Part shown: one piece after another, positions 1-8,912 of the stretch
How the letters are laid out: every line of letters starts with the position of its first letter
Position numbering within the stretch: the stretch's first letter is position 1
NCBI GenBank assembly: GCA_903906425.1
Contig: CAIVKH010000156.1
Span: 1 to 56,767, forward strand
From: an uncultured bacterium
Lineage (GTDB): Bacteria > Verrucomicrobiota > Kiritimatiellia > CAIVKH01
Length of the DNA stretch: 56,767 nucleotides
Direction of reading: 5' to 3'
The notes under the pieces: generated by a model
Told to the model about the DNA's origin: nothing
Databases searched by the model: none
Seen by the model: only the letters and a program-made list of their open reading frames with translations
Program-made: the position numbers and the translations under genes

Positions 1-1
1 A

Positions 2-436
2 TACGCCGGCAGCACACCCAATCCCGAAGCCCCCTGCTTCGACCGCGGCATCTCCGGCGGCATCCGCTGGGACGGCACCTTCCATCGCGACTTATCCCGT
101 TACTCCGCCAGCGGCGAGTTATTCTGGTCCTCCTATCTCAAGCCCGGCACCGCCCCCGGCATGAAAGCCGGCTACTGGATCAACATCGGCTCCGGCTGGT
201 CGCACTTACACAACGACAATCCCGCCGAAATCCTCACCGGCGCATCCCAAAAACTTTTCTATGATGCCGCCGCGGCTAAGTGGACCTTAGTCATCCAAGC
301 CACCAAGTTCGTCACCCACGAAGTTATCGAAGTCTGGGCCGGCACGAAGACCGGCGGCAGCGACCCGACGGGAACCTACACGCGCAACAGCGGCCTCGAC
401 CCCGTCGCCACCCTGACGGTGGAGGCCGTGCCATGA
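2..436 (+). CDS. C-terminal part of an unknown secreted-type protein (5' end outside window)
   Basis: The reading frame is open from the left edge and ends at TGA 434-436, giving about 144 visible residues. The composition is rich in Gly, Thr, Trp and Ser (for example WINIGSGWSHLHND and VWAGTKTGGSDPTG), like the beta-rich C-terminal domains of exported proteins. No catalytic motif or anchoring signal is visible. An ATG at 161 lies in this frame but is not taken as the start, because the upstream part reads equally well as the same kind of protein. A palindrome pair follows 42 nt after the stop. Function unknown. Confidence 0.6.
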   Translation, partial: YAGSTPNPEAPCFDRGISGGIRWDGTFHRDLSRYSASGELFWSSYLKPGTAPGMKAGYWINIGSGWSHLHNDNPAEILTGASQKLFYDAAAAKWTLVIQATKFVTHEVIEVWAGTKTGGSDPTGTYTRNSGLDPVATLTVEAVP

Positions 437-477
437 ATGGAGGGCGCGGTTACACCCGCGCCGTTCTCCATTCGTGC

Positions 478-526
478 TTTCCAATCATTGGAAGACATGG
501 CATAGACAACTTCCAGTCAATGGAGG
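478..526. repeat. Palindrome pair, locus 1 (second copy degenerate)
   Basis: The first copy (478-494) is intact. The second (510-526) is changed to CTTCCAGTCAATGGAGG, still at the standard 15-nt spacing. Its altered right edge supplies GGAGG 7 nt before the ATG at 533. Confidence 0.85.
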
Positions 527-532
527 TTATCG

Positions 533-3500
533 ATGAAAACTGCGACGCGCGTCTTGCGGGCATTCCTGTTGGGGCTTCTTTTTCTCGCCCTCGCCCCCTT
601 CGCCCATGCCACGATCTTCTATGTCGCCACCAACGGCAGTGACTCCGCCGATGGCACAAGTTGGGCCACCGCCAAGCAGACGATCCAGGCCGGTGTTGAC
701 GCGGCGTACTTCTTTGGCAGCGGCTTCGACATTGTCCTCGTCAGCAACGGCGTCTATGCCACCGGCTCGCGCGATACGCCCGGTTCCTATAGTTGTTCGA
801 ATCGTGTGGTCATAAACGGCGGCGGCTGGAGAGTGCAGAGCGTCAATGGCGCGGCAGTGACAGTGATTGACGGTGGTAATGCGGTGCGCTGCGTCTACAT
901 TGGCGGAGACTCATCATTGTCCGGCTTCACGCTCAGAAACGGAAAATCCTTGCCCGATGGGTCTGGTAATTCAGTTGGACCAAGAAACGATAATAGTGGC
1001 GGAGGCGCGGTGGGCGGCGGCACGCTGATCAATTGTACTCTATCCGCCAATTGGGCAGTTAAAGGGGGCGGCGCGTATTCGTGCACGCTGAGCAACTGCA
1101 CGCTGTCGGGCAACTCGGCTTCGTACTTCGGCGGCGGCGCGTCTGATAGCACGCTGAACAACTGCGTGCTGTCGGGCAACTCTGCGGTCGGCGGCGGCGG
1201 CGGCGGCGCGAATTGGTGCATGCTGAACAACTGCACGCTGTCCGGCAACTCTGCGGTCGGCGGCGGCGGCGCGGAACAAGGCACGCTGAACAACTGCATC
1301 GTGTATTTCAACACCGCTGTTTTCAACCCAAACTGCGACAGCTCCACCCTCAATTATTCCTGTTCGCCGGGGTTGACAGGCGCGGGCAACATCACCAACG
1401 ACCCGCAATTTGTGGACGCGGCGAACAGCAACTTCCATCTCAAGGCCACCTCGCCGTGCATCGACGCGGGCAACAATGCCTATGCGACGAATGGTGTCAC
1501 CGATTTCGACGGCAACCCGCGCATCGTCAATGGCACGGTTGACATGGGAGCGTACGAATATCAGTTCGTCACCGTCAGCGTTGTGGCCAATGGCGGCACG
1601 GCATCCGGCGGCGGAATTTATATTCCCGGCTCGAACGTCGTAATCTCCGCCGCGCCCGCCAACGGCCACTGGTTCTTCACCGGCTGGAACGACGGCGACA
1701 CAAACCTCACGCGCACCATCACCGTGCCGTTGGCGAACATCACGTACACCGCAACCTTCACGCAATACGTCGGCGCGCTGGTCTGGTATGTGGCGACCAA
1801 CGGCAACGACGCGGCGGACGGGATGTCGTGGCCCACGGCGAAGCAAACCATTCAGGCCGCCGTTGACCTCGCGATTGACGGCGACACCGTGATCGTCAGC
1901 AACGGCGTCTATGCGACGGGCACGAGGGGCACGCCGGGCGGCATCAGCTCCAACCGCGCTGTCATCGGGAAGAACATCACCGTGCAAAGCGTCAACGGGT
2001 CGGCGGTGACGGTGATTGATGGCGGCAGTGCGGTGCGATGCGTTTTCATGAGTGCCGGTACATTGAACGGGTTCACACTTCAAAATGGCAGGACTCTCAC
2101 TCTCGGAACTCTGTCGACTGGCGATGATATAAAAGATCTACGTGGCGGTGGCGCGAACTGCATCTTCGGTGGGGTGCTAAACAACTGCACGCTCTCGGGC
2201 AACTCGGCATGGTGGGGCGGCGGTTCGGAAGGCGGCACGCTGAACAACTGCTCGTTGTCGGGCAATTCGAGCGGCGACGTCGGCGGCGGTTCTTGTCAGG
2301 GCACGCTCAACAACTGCACACTTTCGGGCAACTCGGCCAATGAGGGCGGAGGTGCGTCTCTATGCACGCTGAACAACTGCACGCTGACCGGCAATTCGAG
2401 CGCCGGCGTCGGCGGCGGCGCGGATTTCAGCACGCTGAACAACTGCGTGCTTTCGGGCAACTTGGCCTTTTCTGGCGGCGGGGCCTACAACGGCACGCTG
2501 AACAACTGCACGCTGACAGGCAACTCGGCCCGTTTCTCTGGCGGTGGTTCGTATGTTTGCGCTATTAACAACTGCATTGTCTATTCCAACTCCGCGCCGA
2601 CGGGACCAAATCACTACGGCACGACTTTCGGTTATTCCTGCACGACGCCCATGCCCGCCGGCACCGGCAACATCACCAACGATCCGCAATTCGTGGACGC
2701 GGCCAACAGTAACTTCCATCTCTTGGCCTCTTCGCCTTGCATCGACACAGGTGGCAATTCCTATGCAACGGGCACAGCCGACCTCGACGGCAATCCACGT
2801 ATCGTGAATGGCACCGTTGACATGGGCGCGTATGAAGCCGGCCCGCGGGCGGTGGTCTCCGTTGCGACGAATCCGGCGAATGGCGGCGTCGTTTCGGGTG
2901 GCGGTCTTTTCTTCGCCGGAACAAATGCCACGCTTCAGGCATCGGCAAATCCGTACTGGAACTTCGTGGATTGGAGCGACGGCGATACGAACGCGACGCG
3001 CACGATCATCGTTCCCGCATCGAACGTCACCTTCACCGCGAACTTCGCGATGCAACTGGCGACGGTTTTCGTGGCAACCAATCCGGCCAACGGCGGCACG
3101 GTCAGCGGCGGCGGGACGTATCAGGCGAACAGCAATATCGTTCTCACGGCCTCGCCCGCGGCGTATTGGCTGTTCACCGGCTGGAGCGACGGCGTGACGG
3201 ATGCGACGCGCACGATCATCGTTCCCGTGTCTGACATCACCTATGCCGCGAACTTCACGCAGCATCTTGCGACAGTTTCCGTGCTGGCCAATCCGACCTA
3301 CGGCGGGACGGCCACCGGTGGCGGGACGTATCAGGTGAATTCGAATGTCGTGCTTTCTGCTGCGGCGAATCAACCATGCTATCTCTTCGTGAATTGGAGC
3401 GACGGTGAAACGAATCCCGTCCGCACCATCGCAGTTCCATCGTCGAACATCACCTACACGGCCAACTTTGCGCTGCAGATGGGGACGATTGTCGCGCAGG

Positions 3501-4540
3501 CCAGCCCCGCATGCGGCGGCAATGTATTCGGGGGCGGGACATATCCCGTTCTCACCTCTGTTCAGATCCTCGCCGCCCCCAGCCCCGGCTGGCGCTTCAT
3601 CGGATGGAACGACGGCCGCCTTTCTCCGGTTCGATACGAGAGCGTGCCGGTCGGCGGAGCGAACTACACCGCGCTCTTCAGGCACGCCTGCGTGCCGGTG
3701 GATTTCGACGGCGACGGCCGCAGCGACATCGCCGTGTATGTGCCGCGCGGAAACGAATGGGACGTGTTGCAAAGTTCCGACGGTCCGGCTCAGTTGCTCT
3801 TTGGCAGCTTCAACACCGTGCCGGCCAGCGCCGACTACGATGGCGACGGCCAAACCGACTACGCCGTGCGCGACGAAGCCGCCACCACCTGGTTCATCGT
3901 GCAAAGCTCGAACGCCACGCCGGTGGTCACCAACTGGGACGGCCGCAACACCATCGTCGTCAGCGCCGACTATGACGGCGACGGCGTCTCCGACATGGCC
4001 ACCTACGATCCGGCCGCAGGCATGTGGGCGATCCTTCAATCCAGCAACCGGCAGACGCGCACGCAGCAATGGGGCTGGAGCAAGGCGATTCCCGTGCCGG
4101 CCGACTATGATGGCGACGGAAGGACCGACATCGCCACCTACGACCTGACGACCGGGAACTGGTGCATTCTGCAATCCGGAAACAACCGGATGCGCGTGCA
4201 GCAATGGGGCTGGAGCAAGGCGCTGCCGGTGCCTGCCGACTACGACGGCGACGGCAAGGCCGACATCGCCACCTACGTTCCAGACACCGGCACGTGGTAT
4301 ATCCTGAAATCCAGCGGCGGCATGATCCAGCAGCAATGGGGCTGGAGCGCAGACGCGCCGGTGCCAGCCGACTACGATGGAGACGGCAAGGCCGACATCG
4401 CGGTTTACTATCCCGCGATGGGCATGTGGCACATCCTCAAATCCAGCGGCGGTGTGCTGCAGCAGCAATGGGGCTGGAGCGGCGCGCAGCCCGTGCTGCA
4501 GCAATTCCAGATCAACCGCCTCTGGTTTCCGTCGCCCTAA
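533..4540 (+). CDS. Giant secreted protein: two beta-helix/anchor-Q modules, InlB-like repeats, FG-GAP repeats
   Basis: 1335 residues. Residues 1-26 form a signal peptide (hydrophobic core LLGLLFLALAPFAHA). Two homologous modules follow (about 28-345 and 418-785). Each opens with YVATNG-D-ADG-SW-TAKQTIQA, runs through LNNCTLSGNSA beta-helix rungs, and closes with DxDGNPRIVNGTVDMGAYE, the choice-of-anchor-Q signature. About five divergent InlB/Flg_new-type repeats (FTGWSDG...TRTI.VP...TYTANF) lie at 346-415 and 790-1060. Six FG-GAP/VCBS-like repeats (DYDGDGKADIA.Y) make up the C-terminus and probably bind calcium. The start at 533 is supported by GGAGG 7 nt upstream. Likely exported and possibly an adhesin or polysaccharide-binding protein; the role is inferred only. 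Confidence 0.85.
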   Translation: MKTATRVLRAFLLGLLFLALAPFAHATIFYVATNGSDSADGTSWATAKQTIQAGVDAAYFFGSGFDIVLVSNGVYATGSRDTPGSYSCSNRVVINGGGWRVQSVNGAAVTVIDGGNAVRCVYIGGDSSLSGFTLRNGKSLPDGSGNSVGPRNDNSGGGAVGGGTLINCTLSANWAVKGGGAYSCTLSNCTLSGNSASYFGGGASDSTLNNCVLSGNSAVGGGGGGANWCMLNNCTLSGNSAVGGGGAEQGTLNNCIVYFNTAVFNPNCDSSTLNYSCSPGLTGAGNITNDPQFVDAANSNFHLKATSPCIDAGNNAYATNGVTDFDGNPRIVNGTVDMGAYEYQFVTVSVVANGGTASGGGIYIPGSNVVISAAPANGHWFFTGWNDGDTNLTRTITVPLANITYTATFTQYVGALVWYVATNGNDAADGMSWPTAKQTIQAAVDLAIDGDTVIVSNGVYATGTRGTPGGISSNRAVIGKNITVQSVNGSAVTVIDGGSAVRCVFMSAGTLNGFTLQNGRTLTLGTLSTGDDIKDLRGGGANCIFGGVLNNCTLSGNSAWWGGGSEGGTLNNCSLSGNSSGDVGGGSCQGTLNNCTLSGNSANEGGGASLCTLNNCTLTGNSSAGVGGGADFSTLNNCVLSGNLAFSGGGAYNGTLNNCTLTGNSARFSGGGSYVCAINNCIVYSNSAPTGPNHYGTTFGYSCTTPMPAGTGNITNDPQFVDAANSNFHLLASSPCIDTGGNSYATGTADLDGNPRIVNGTVDMGAYEAGPRAVVSVATNPANGGVVSGGGLFFAGTNATLQASANPYWNFVDWSDGDTNATRTIIVPASNVTFTANFAMQLATVFVATNPANGGTVSGGGTYQANSNIVLTASPAAYWLFTGWSDGVTDATRTIIVPVSDITYAANFTQHLATVSVLANPTYGGTATGGGTYQVNSNVVLSAAANQPCYLFVNWSDGETNPVRTIAVPSSNITYTANFALQMGTIVAQASPACGGNVFGGGTYPVLTSVQILAAPSPGWRFIGWNDGRLSPVRYESVPVGGANYTALFRHACVPVDFDGDGRSDIAVYVPRGNEWDVLQSSDGPAQLLFGSFNTVPASADYDGDGQTDYAVRDEAATTWFIVQSSNATPVVTNWDGRNTIVVSADYDGDGVSDMATYDPAAGMWAILQSSNRQTRTQQWGWSKAIPVPADYDGDGRTDIATYDLTTGNWCILQSGNNRMRVQQWGWSKALPVPADYDGDGKADIATYVPDTGTWYILKSSGGMIQQQWGWSADAPVPADYDGDGKADIAVYYPAMGMWHILKSSGGVLQQQWGWSGAQPVLQQFQINRLWFPSP
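1068..1306 (+). repeat. Tandem beta-helix coding repeats, block 1
   Basis: About four near-identical units of roughly 60 bp, each containing a variant of CTGAACAACTGC followed by CTGTCGGGCAACTC, encode successive LNNCTLSGNSA rungs. The high DNA identity between rungs suggests recent expansion by slippage or unequal crossing-over. Confidence 0.75.
2165..2560 (+). repeat. Tandem beta-helix coding repeats, block 2
   Basis: About six further rung units of the same kind in the second module. Identity is high both within the block and to the block at 1068-1306, so the two modules can recombine with each other. Confidence 0.75.
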
Positions 4541-4580
4541 GTTGTCCGGGCCGGACCCGGCAAAGGGTCGCTCGCGATAA

Positions 4581-4629
4581 TTTCCAATGATTGGAAATTT
4601 TCGCGGCGGTCTTTTCCAATCATTGGAAA
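4581..4629. repeat. Palindrome pair, locus 2
   Basis: Copies at 4581-4597 (centre G) and 4613-4629 (centre C) with spacer TTTTCGCGGCGGTCT. Lies 41 nt after the giant secreted protein and 43 nt before the antiporter. Confidence 0.9.
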
Positions 4630-4656
4630 TGACCGTGCAACGGCGGGGGCGTTTGC

Positions 4657-4662
4657 TAGGTT
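4657..4662 (+). promoter_or_regulatory. Possible -10 element close to the antiporter start
   Basis: TAGGTT ends 9 nt before the ATG at 4672. No clear -35 is visible. It resembles the -10 hexamers TAGATT and TAGTTT found elsewhere in the window. Confidence 0.3.
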
Positions 4663-4671
4663 TGCCGCAGC

Positions 4672-6693
4672 ATGAACGGTGTTGCGCTCATTCGGGATCT
4701 GGCGGTGGTGATGATTGTCTCGGGCATCATCACGCTGCTTTTCCGCCGGCTCAAACAGCCGGTGGTGCTCGGCTATCTGCTGGCCGGCACCCTCGTCGGC
4801 CCGCATTTTTTTCCGGGGCTGACCGTCGGCCACCAGGAGACGATCCGCGAGCTGGCGGAACTCGGCCTGCTTTTCCTGATGTTTTCGCTCGGCCTCGATT
4901 TCAGTCTGCGCAAGCTCGCGACGGTCGGCACGACGGCGGGGCTGGCCGCGATCATCGAGATCGGCTTCATGGTCTGGCTCGGATTTACCGCGGGCGGTTT
5001 TCTCGGCTGGCCGCTGGCCGACCGGCTGCTGCTCGGCGCGGCGCTCGCGATTTCCTCGACGGCCATCATCATAAAATCGCTGCGCGATGCGGGCGAGCTG
5101 AACAGCGCACACGGCCAGATCGTTTCGGGGATGCTCGTGGCGGAAGATATTTTCATCATCATCGTGATGGCTTTCATGCCGGGCTTTGTCGGGCACGAAC
5201 ATATCAGCGTCGCCGCTATCGCGCTTTCGTTGCTGAAACTGTCGGTGGTGCTCATCGCCACGATCGTCGTCGGGCTGCTGGTCGTGCCGCGATTGCTGCA
5301 ATACGTGAACCGGCTGCGCAGCGACGAAATGCTGCTGATCACCGTGCTCGCGCTGACCTTCGGTTTCGCGCAATTCATGTCGGCGCTTAATTTCAGCACC
5401 GCGCTAGGCGCGTTTCTGATGGGCGCGCTGGCCGCCGAATCGCGCGCGCTGGGCCGCATCCGCGCGCTCACCGAACCGCTGCGCGACATGTTCAGCGCGG
5501 TTTTTTTTGTGTCCATCGGCATGTTGATTGATCCGGCGCAAATCGCGCCGAATGCAGCAACCATTGCGTTGCTCGCGGTCCTGTTCGTGATCGGAAAAAC
5601 CGCCGCGTGCTCGTTCGGACTATTTGTCACCGGCTACGACGCGCCGTCGGGACTGCGCGCCGGGCTTCACATGTCGCAGCTCGGCGAGTTCGCATTCGTC
5701 GTCGCAACGTTGGGCATTTCGCTGGGCATCGGCAGCAGCCAACTTTTCCCCATCGTCGTCGCGATCGCGGTGCTCACCGCGATTGTCCGCCCCTATTTGA
5801 TCGGCCATGCCGACTCGCTGATCCGGCTCGCGCCTCGATTGGTGCCGGAGCGATTGCGGGCCGCGCTGCTTTGGTACAATCGATGGCTCGGCGAAATGCG
5901 GAGCGTCCGCCGCGGCAGCCCCGCGTCGCGCATCGCGTGGAATCTGCTGATGCAAATCGCCATCACGGTCGCACTCATCGCCGCCATTTTTCTGCTGGCA
6001 ACTTTTCTCGCGCCGCATCTGCCGCGACCGCGATTGCTCTGGCTGCCCGATATTGCCCGCGACGGACGTCCGCTGTACTGGCTCGGCGCATTCGTGCTTT
6101 CGATGCCGCTGCTCATCGCCAGCCATCGCAAAATCGAGGCGCTCGCGATGCTGCTGTCCGAGATGGTCACGCCGGACTCCTCGCCGCGCGCCGCCGCGAT
6201 GCGCCCGCTGCTCAGCCGAATGCTGCACGTGGCCGGGCTGCTGCTGCTGTGCCTTCTGATTTTGTTGATGAGCGCCGCGCTGCTGCCGCCGCTGACCACG
6301 CTGGTTTTGCTCATCGTGCTTGCAGCGCTTCTCGGCTGGCTTTTCGGCCGCCCGTTCAACGCCTGGTATTCGCGCGCAAAATTTGCGCTGGTGGACACGC
6401 TGAGCCAGCCGCCGCCCGCGCCGGAAAAATCCGCCGTGCTGCCGCCGATGCTCGAAGCCGCGGATCTTGAAATTTTTGTCGTGCCGGCCGGGCCGCCCGC
6501 CGGGAAACTCATCCGCGAATTAAATCTCCGCGTTCGCAGCGGCACCAGCATCGTCGCGCTCGACCGCGCCGGAAAACGCACGACGAATCCCGGCCCCGAT
6601 GAGGAACTGCAGGCCGGCGACAAACTCCTGCTGCTCGGCGAACCGGCGCAACTTCAGCAGGCCGTCGAACAACTGCGGAAGGCGTCCGGCTAG
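4672..6693 (+). CDS. KefB/CPA2-type cation:proton antiporter with C-terminal TrkA_C domain
   Basis: 673 residues. The N-terminal 375 or so residues form the Na+/H+ exchanger fold (PVVLGYLLAGTLVGP, LGLLFLMFSLGLDFS, ISSTAIIIKSL, ALGAFLMGALAAES), about 12 membrane spans. Four or five more spans follow (about 420-560), then a soluble RCK_C/TrkA_C domain at about 590-670 (GTSIVALDRAGKRTTNPGPDEELQ, split by family convention). No TrkA_N nucleotide-binding domain lies between them, unlike E. coli KefC. Probably moves K+ or Na+ against protons in the inner membrane; the ion is not determined. Confidence 0.85.
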   Translation: MNGVALIRDLAVVMIVSGIITLLFRRLKQPVVLGYLLAGTLVGPHFFPGLTVGHQETIRELAELGLLFLMFSLGLDFSLRKLATVGTTAGLAAIIEIGFMVWLGFTAGGFLGWPLADRLLLGAALAISSTAIIIKSLRDAGELNSAHGQIVSGMLVAEDIFIIIVMAFMPGFVGHEHISVAAIALSLLKLSVVLIATIVVGLLVVPRLLQYVNRLRSDEMLLITVLALTFGFAQFMSALNFSTALGAFLMGALAAESRALGRIRALTEPLRDMFSAVFFVSIGMLIDPAQIAPNAATIALLAVLFVIGKTAACSFGLFVTGYDAPSGLRAGLHMSQLGEFAFVVATLGISLGIGSSQLFPIVVAIAVLTAIVRPYLIGHADSLIRLAPRLVPERLRAALLWYNRWLGEMRSVRRGSPASRIAWNLLMQIAITVALIAAIFLLATFLAPHLPRPRLLWLPDIARDGRPLYWLGAFVLSMPLLIASHRKIEALAMLLSEMVTPDSSPRAAAMRPLLSRMLHVAGLLLLCLLILLMSAALLPPLTTLVLLIVLAALLGWLFGRPFNAWYSRAKFALVDTLSQPPPAPEKSAVLPPMLEAADLEIFVVPAGPPAGKLIRELNLRVRSGTSIVALDRAGKRTTNPGPDEELQAGDKLLLLGEPAQLQQAVEQLRKASG

Positions 6694-6730
6694 CCGCCGA
6701 ATTTCGCCCGCATCGATTACAACGATTGGT

Positions 6731-6759
6731 TTGACGAATAACTCACGCGCGTATATCGT
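6731..6759 (+). promoter_or_regulatory. Putative sigma-70-type promoter for the DUF883/YqjD-like gene
   Basis: TTGACG (6731-6736), a 17-nt spacer, and TATCGT (6754-6759), followed by a leader of about 60 nt with GAGAGG before the ATG at 6825. Confidence 0.45.
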
Positions 6760-6824
6760 ATCGTCCAACGGAACCGATTAATAAGATCCCAAAGGGAGGA
6801 TCGAACAAAGAGAGAGGTATCATC

Positions 6825-7163
6825 ATGGAAGCAACCAGCAATGAGAAAATCGCGGAAGCCCTGAAACTTTTGGAGGAGGCCGCGAAAGACAAGAAAGATG
6901 AAATCCGAAGTCTCGTCAGCAACAAGTACACCCACCTGAAAACGGCTCTGGTGGATGCCGAGCACTCGGCGGCCGAAACGCTTTCCGCCGCCCAGAAACG
7001 CGCGGTGGAGGCGCTGATTCACGCGAAGGAAGTCAGCACGGAAAAGGTCAAGGAATGTGCGTGCAAGGTTGACAATCACGTCCACGAGAATCCGTGGCCG
7101 TACATTGGCGGCACGGCCATCGTGGCGCTGTTGGCCGGCTACATTCTTGGCCGAAAAAAATAA
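6825..7163 (+). CDS. DUF883/ElaB/YqjD-like membrane-anchored protein
   Basis: 112 residues. A long charged, helical, coiled-coil-like N-terminus is followed by DNHVHENPWPYIGGTAIVALLAGYILGRKK (split here only by reading), the HENPW plus C-terminal transmembrane helix plus basic tail arrangement typical of the ElaB/YqjD/DUF883 family. Family members are inner-membrane tail-anchored proteins, reported in E. coli to bind ribosomes in stationary phase. GAGAGG lies 8 nt before the start. The next gene, 24 nt downstream, resembles YqjE, matching the E. coli yqjD-yqjE order. Confidence 0.8.
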   Translation: MEATSNEKIAEALKLLEEAAKDKKDEIRSLVSNKYTHLKTALVDAEHSAAETLSAAQKRAVEALIHAKEVSTEKVKECACKVDNHVHENPWPYIGGTAIVALLAGYILGRKK

Positions 7164-7187
7164 TCCGTTGAAACTTCATCCATCCAT

Positions 7188-7577
7188 GTGAAGAATTTTT
7201 TCTCACGCATGTTGACCGGCGGGGTGCTGTGGCTGCTGCAGCGCTTCCGCCGCATCTCGGTGGACCTGCTGAAAATCAAGGCGGTCGTCTGGTACGTGCG
7301 CGGCGTCGGCGTCGCGCGCAGGCTGTTCATCGGCATGGTGGGGCTTGCGTTTCTGCTGGCGCTGGCGGTGTCGGGATTCCTGCTCATCCACATCGGAATT
7401 TATGCGCTGCTTCCCGCGCCGGCCAACGCCATCGTGCTCCTGTCGCTCGGTGTGATTTATCTGCTGACGGCCGTGTTGGTGCTGCGCTGGGCCTGCTCCG
7501 AGAAAACCTGGATGAAATATTCGAAGGCCGACCACTACGTCGAACTCGCGACAAGAAAACCGCCGCCAAATTCCTGA
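7188..7577 (+). CDS. YqjE/holin-III-superfamily-like membrane protein
   Basis: 129 residues starting at GTG 7188; the ATG two bases earlier runs straight into a stop. It has an amphipathic N-terminus and two strong transmembrane segments at about 47-69 and 75-100, then a short charged tail ending ELATRKPPPNS. The size, topology and position next to the DUF883 protein fit the Phage_holin_3_6/YqjE family. Likely co-transcribed with the gene before it and part of the same envelope stress module; the function in this family is poorly known. Confidence 0.6.
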   Translation: MKNFFSRMLTGGVLWLLQRFRRISVDLLKIKAVVWYVRGVGVARRLFIGMVGLAFLLALAVSGFLLIHIGIYALLPAPANAIVLLSLGVIYLLTAVLVLRWACSEKTWMKYSKADHYVELATRKPPPNS

Positions 7578-7632
7578 CGCGCTCCATTTTTTCGCCCGCG
7601 ATTTCCACCGATGTTTCGCCGCGCCGCGCCGA

Positions 7633-7682
7633 CTTCCAATGATTGGAAAATTTGCGCGACCGTGTTGTCCAATCATTGGAAG
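7633..7682. repeat. Palindrome pair, locus 3
   Basis: Copies at 7633-7649 and 7666-7682 (left edge TGTCC). The spacer is 16 nt instead of the usual 15. Starts 56 nt after the YqjE-like stop. Confidence 0.85.
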
Positions 7683-7787
7683 TTCTGATTTCGTTCCTGC
7701 GTTCATTTGCGAGCCGGCATTTCTTTCGGCGCTCCACGAAAATTCCCGGCCGGTGGGAAATATTCTATCGCGGCAGTGGAGCGTGAA

Positions 7788-8822
7788 ATGAAAAATATAA
7801 AATCAATGATGACGACAGTCGGAAAAAAGTCCGGTCGGACTTTTGCGGCGTGGTTGCTGGTGCCAGCCCTTGCGCTGCTGTTGACGGGCGCGCCGCTGCG
7901 CGCCGGAGCGCAGACGAACCGACCGCGACCGGAAGTCTGGATGATGCCGCCGGGCGTGGAAAATGGCCGCGCGATGCGCGATCTTTTTGCGAAGCCGGAC
8001 GAGTGGAAGGAAACGCGCTCGCTGATTGATGTGCTCGGCTACACCGATTTGAATTTCAACAAACAATTTTCCGATGACGATCTTCGCGCCTGGTTCGCGA
8101 AGCTGAACGAATGGAAAATCAAGCTGGCGCTCGAAACCGGCGCGATCAAGCCGTGGGGCCAGACCGGCGATACAACATTCAACGTCGAAAAGCCGATGTG
8201 GGAGCGCATCGAAAAGCTCGGCGGAAAAATTTACGCGATCGCGATGGACGAGCCGCTGATCTGTTGCCGACAGCACATCAAGAAGCCGGACGATTACGCC
8301 GTCGAGGAAACCGCAAATTACATCGCGCTGGTCCGCCAGAATTTTCCGGACATCCGCGTCGGCGATATCGAATGTTATCCGGCGACATCGCTGGCGGATC
8401 ACCAGCAATGGATCGAATCACTGGAGAAAAAACTCCGGGAGAAAAAAGTCCGCGGCCTCGATTTCTACCGCCTCGATGTTGATTGGAATCACTTCACGAT
8501 CGGCAACAAAATTTATCCGGGCAACTGGCCGGAGGTGAAAAAACTCGAGGCCGCCTGCCGCCAGCGGAAGCTGCCGTTCAGCCTCATTTACTGGGCGGCC
8601 GATTATGCGCACATGAACAAACTCGGGCTCGCCGACGATGCGACGTGGTACGTCGGCATCATGCGGCAGGGCTACGACTACACGTTTGTGGACGGACGGC
8701 CCGACCAGGTCGTCATCGAGAGCTGGGTCGGCGCGCCGTCGAACTCCGTGCCCGAAACCGCCGAGTTCACGTTCACACGGTCCGTCCGCGATTTTTGCCG
8801 GCGCTTCGTGCCGCCGCGCTGA
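7788..8822 (+). CDS. Exported TIM-barrel-like protein, possible glycoside hydrolase
   Basis: 344 residues from ATG 7788 (GGAG 8 nt upstream). A basic N-region and hydrophobic core (about residues 20-38, ending GAPLRAGAQ) form a signal peptide. The mature part has regularly spaced beta-strand ends such as VLGYTDLNF, KIKLALETGAIKPWG, KIYAIAMDEPL, IRVGDIECYPA, VRGLDFYRLDVDWNHF, LPFSLIYWAADY, DATWYVGIMRQG and QVVIESWVG, a pattern expected of a TIM barrel. The E in AMDEP and the E in ESWVG would be candidate acids at barrel strand ends. No family could be named. Convergent with the toxin-antitoxin pair. Confidence 0.6.
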   Translation: MKNIKSMMTTVGKKSGRTFAAWLLVPALALLLTGAPLRAGAQTNRPRPEVWMMPPGVENGRAMRDLFAKPDEWKETRSLIDVLGYTDLNFNKQFSDDDLRAWFAKLNEWKIKLALETGAIKPWGQTGDTTFNVEKPMWERIEKLGGKIYAIAMDEPLICCRQHIKKPDDYAVEETANYIALVRQNFPDIRVGDIECYPATSLADHQQWIESLEKKLREKKVRGLDFYRLDVDWNHFTIGNKIYPGNWPEVKKLEAACRQRKLPFSLIYWAADYAHMNKLGLADDATWYVGIMRQGYDYTFVDGRPDQVVIESWVGAPSNSVPETAEFTFTRSVRDFCRRFVPPR

Positions 8823-8833
8823 GTTTTTCCCGG

Positions 8834-8882
8834 CTTCCAATGATTGGAAATGACGGCCGTGCAAATTTCCAATGATTGGAAA
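8834..8882. repeat. Palindrome pair, locus 4
   Basis: Copies at 8834-8850 and 8866-8882, both with centre G, with spacer TGACGGCCGTGCAAA. Sits between the convergent TIM-barrel gene (stop 12 nt away) and the PIN toxin gene. Confidence 0.9.
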
Positions 8883-8912
8883 AGATTTTTGATCGCGCGG
8901 CGCGGGGTGCGT

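Noticed and set aside
2360..4504. 714-residue minus-strand frame opposite the giant secreted protein
   Set aside because: Antisense shadow of GC-rich repeats; no protein-family features, whereas the plus strand has clear domains and a signal peptide.
4541..4580. Rho-independent terminator after the giant secreted protein (GTCCGGGCCGGAC)
   Set aside because: Stem is short and there is no following T run.
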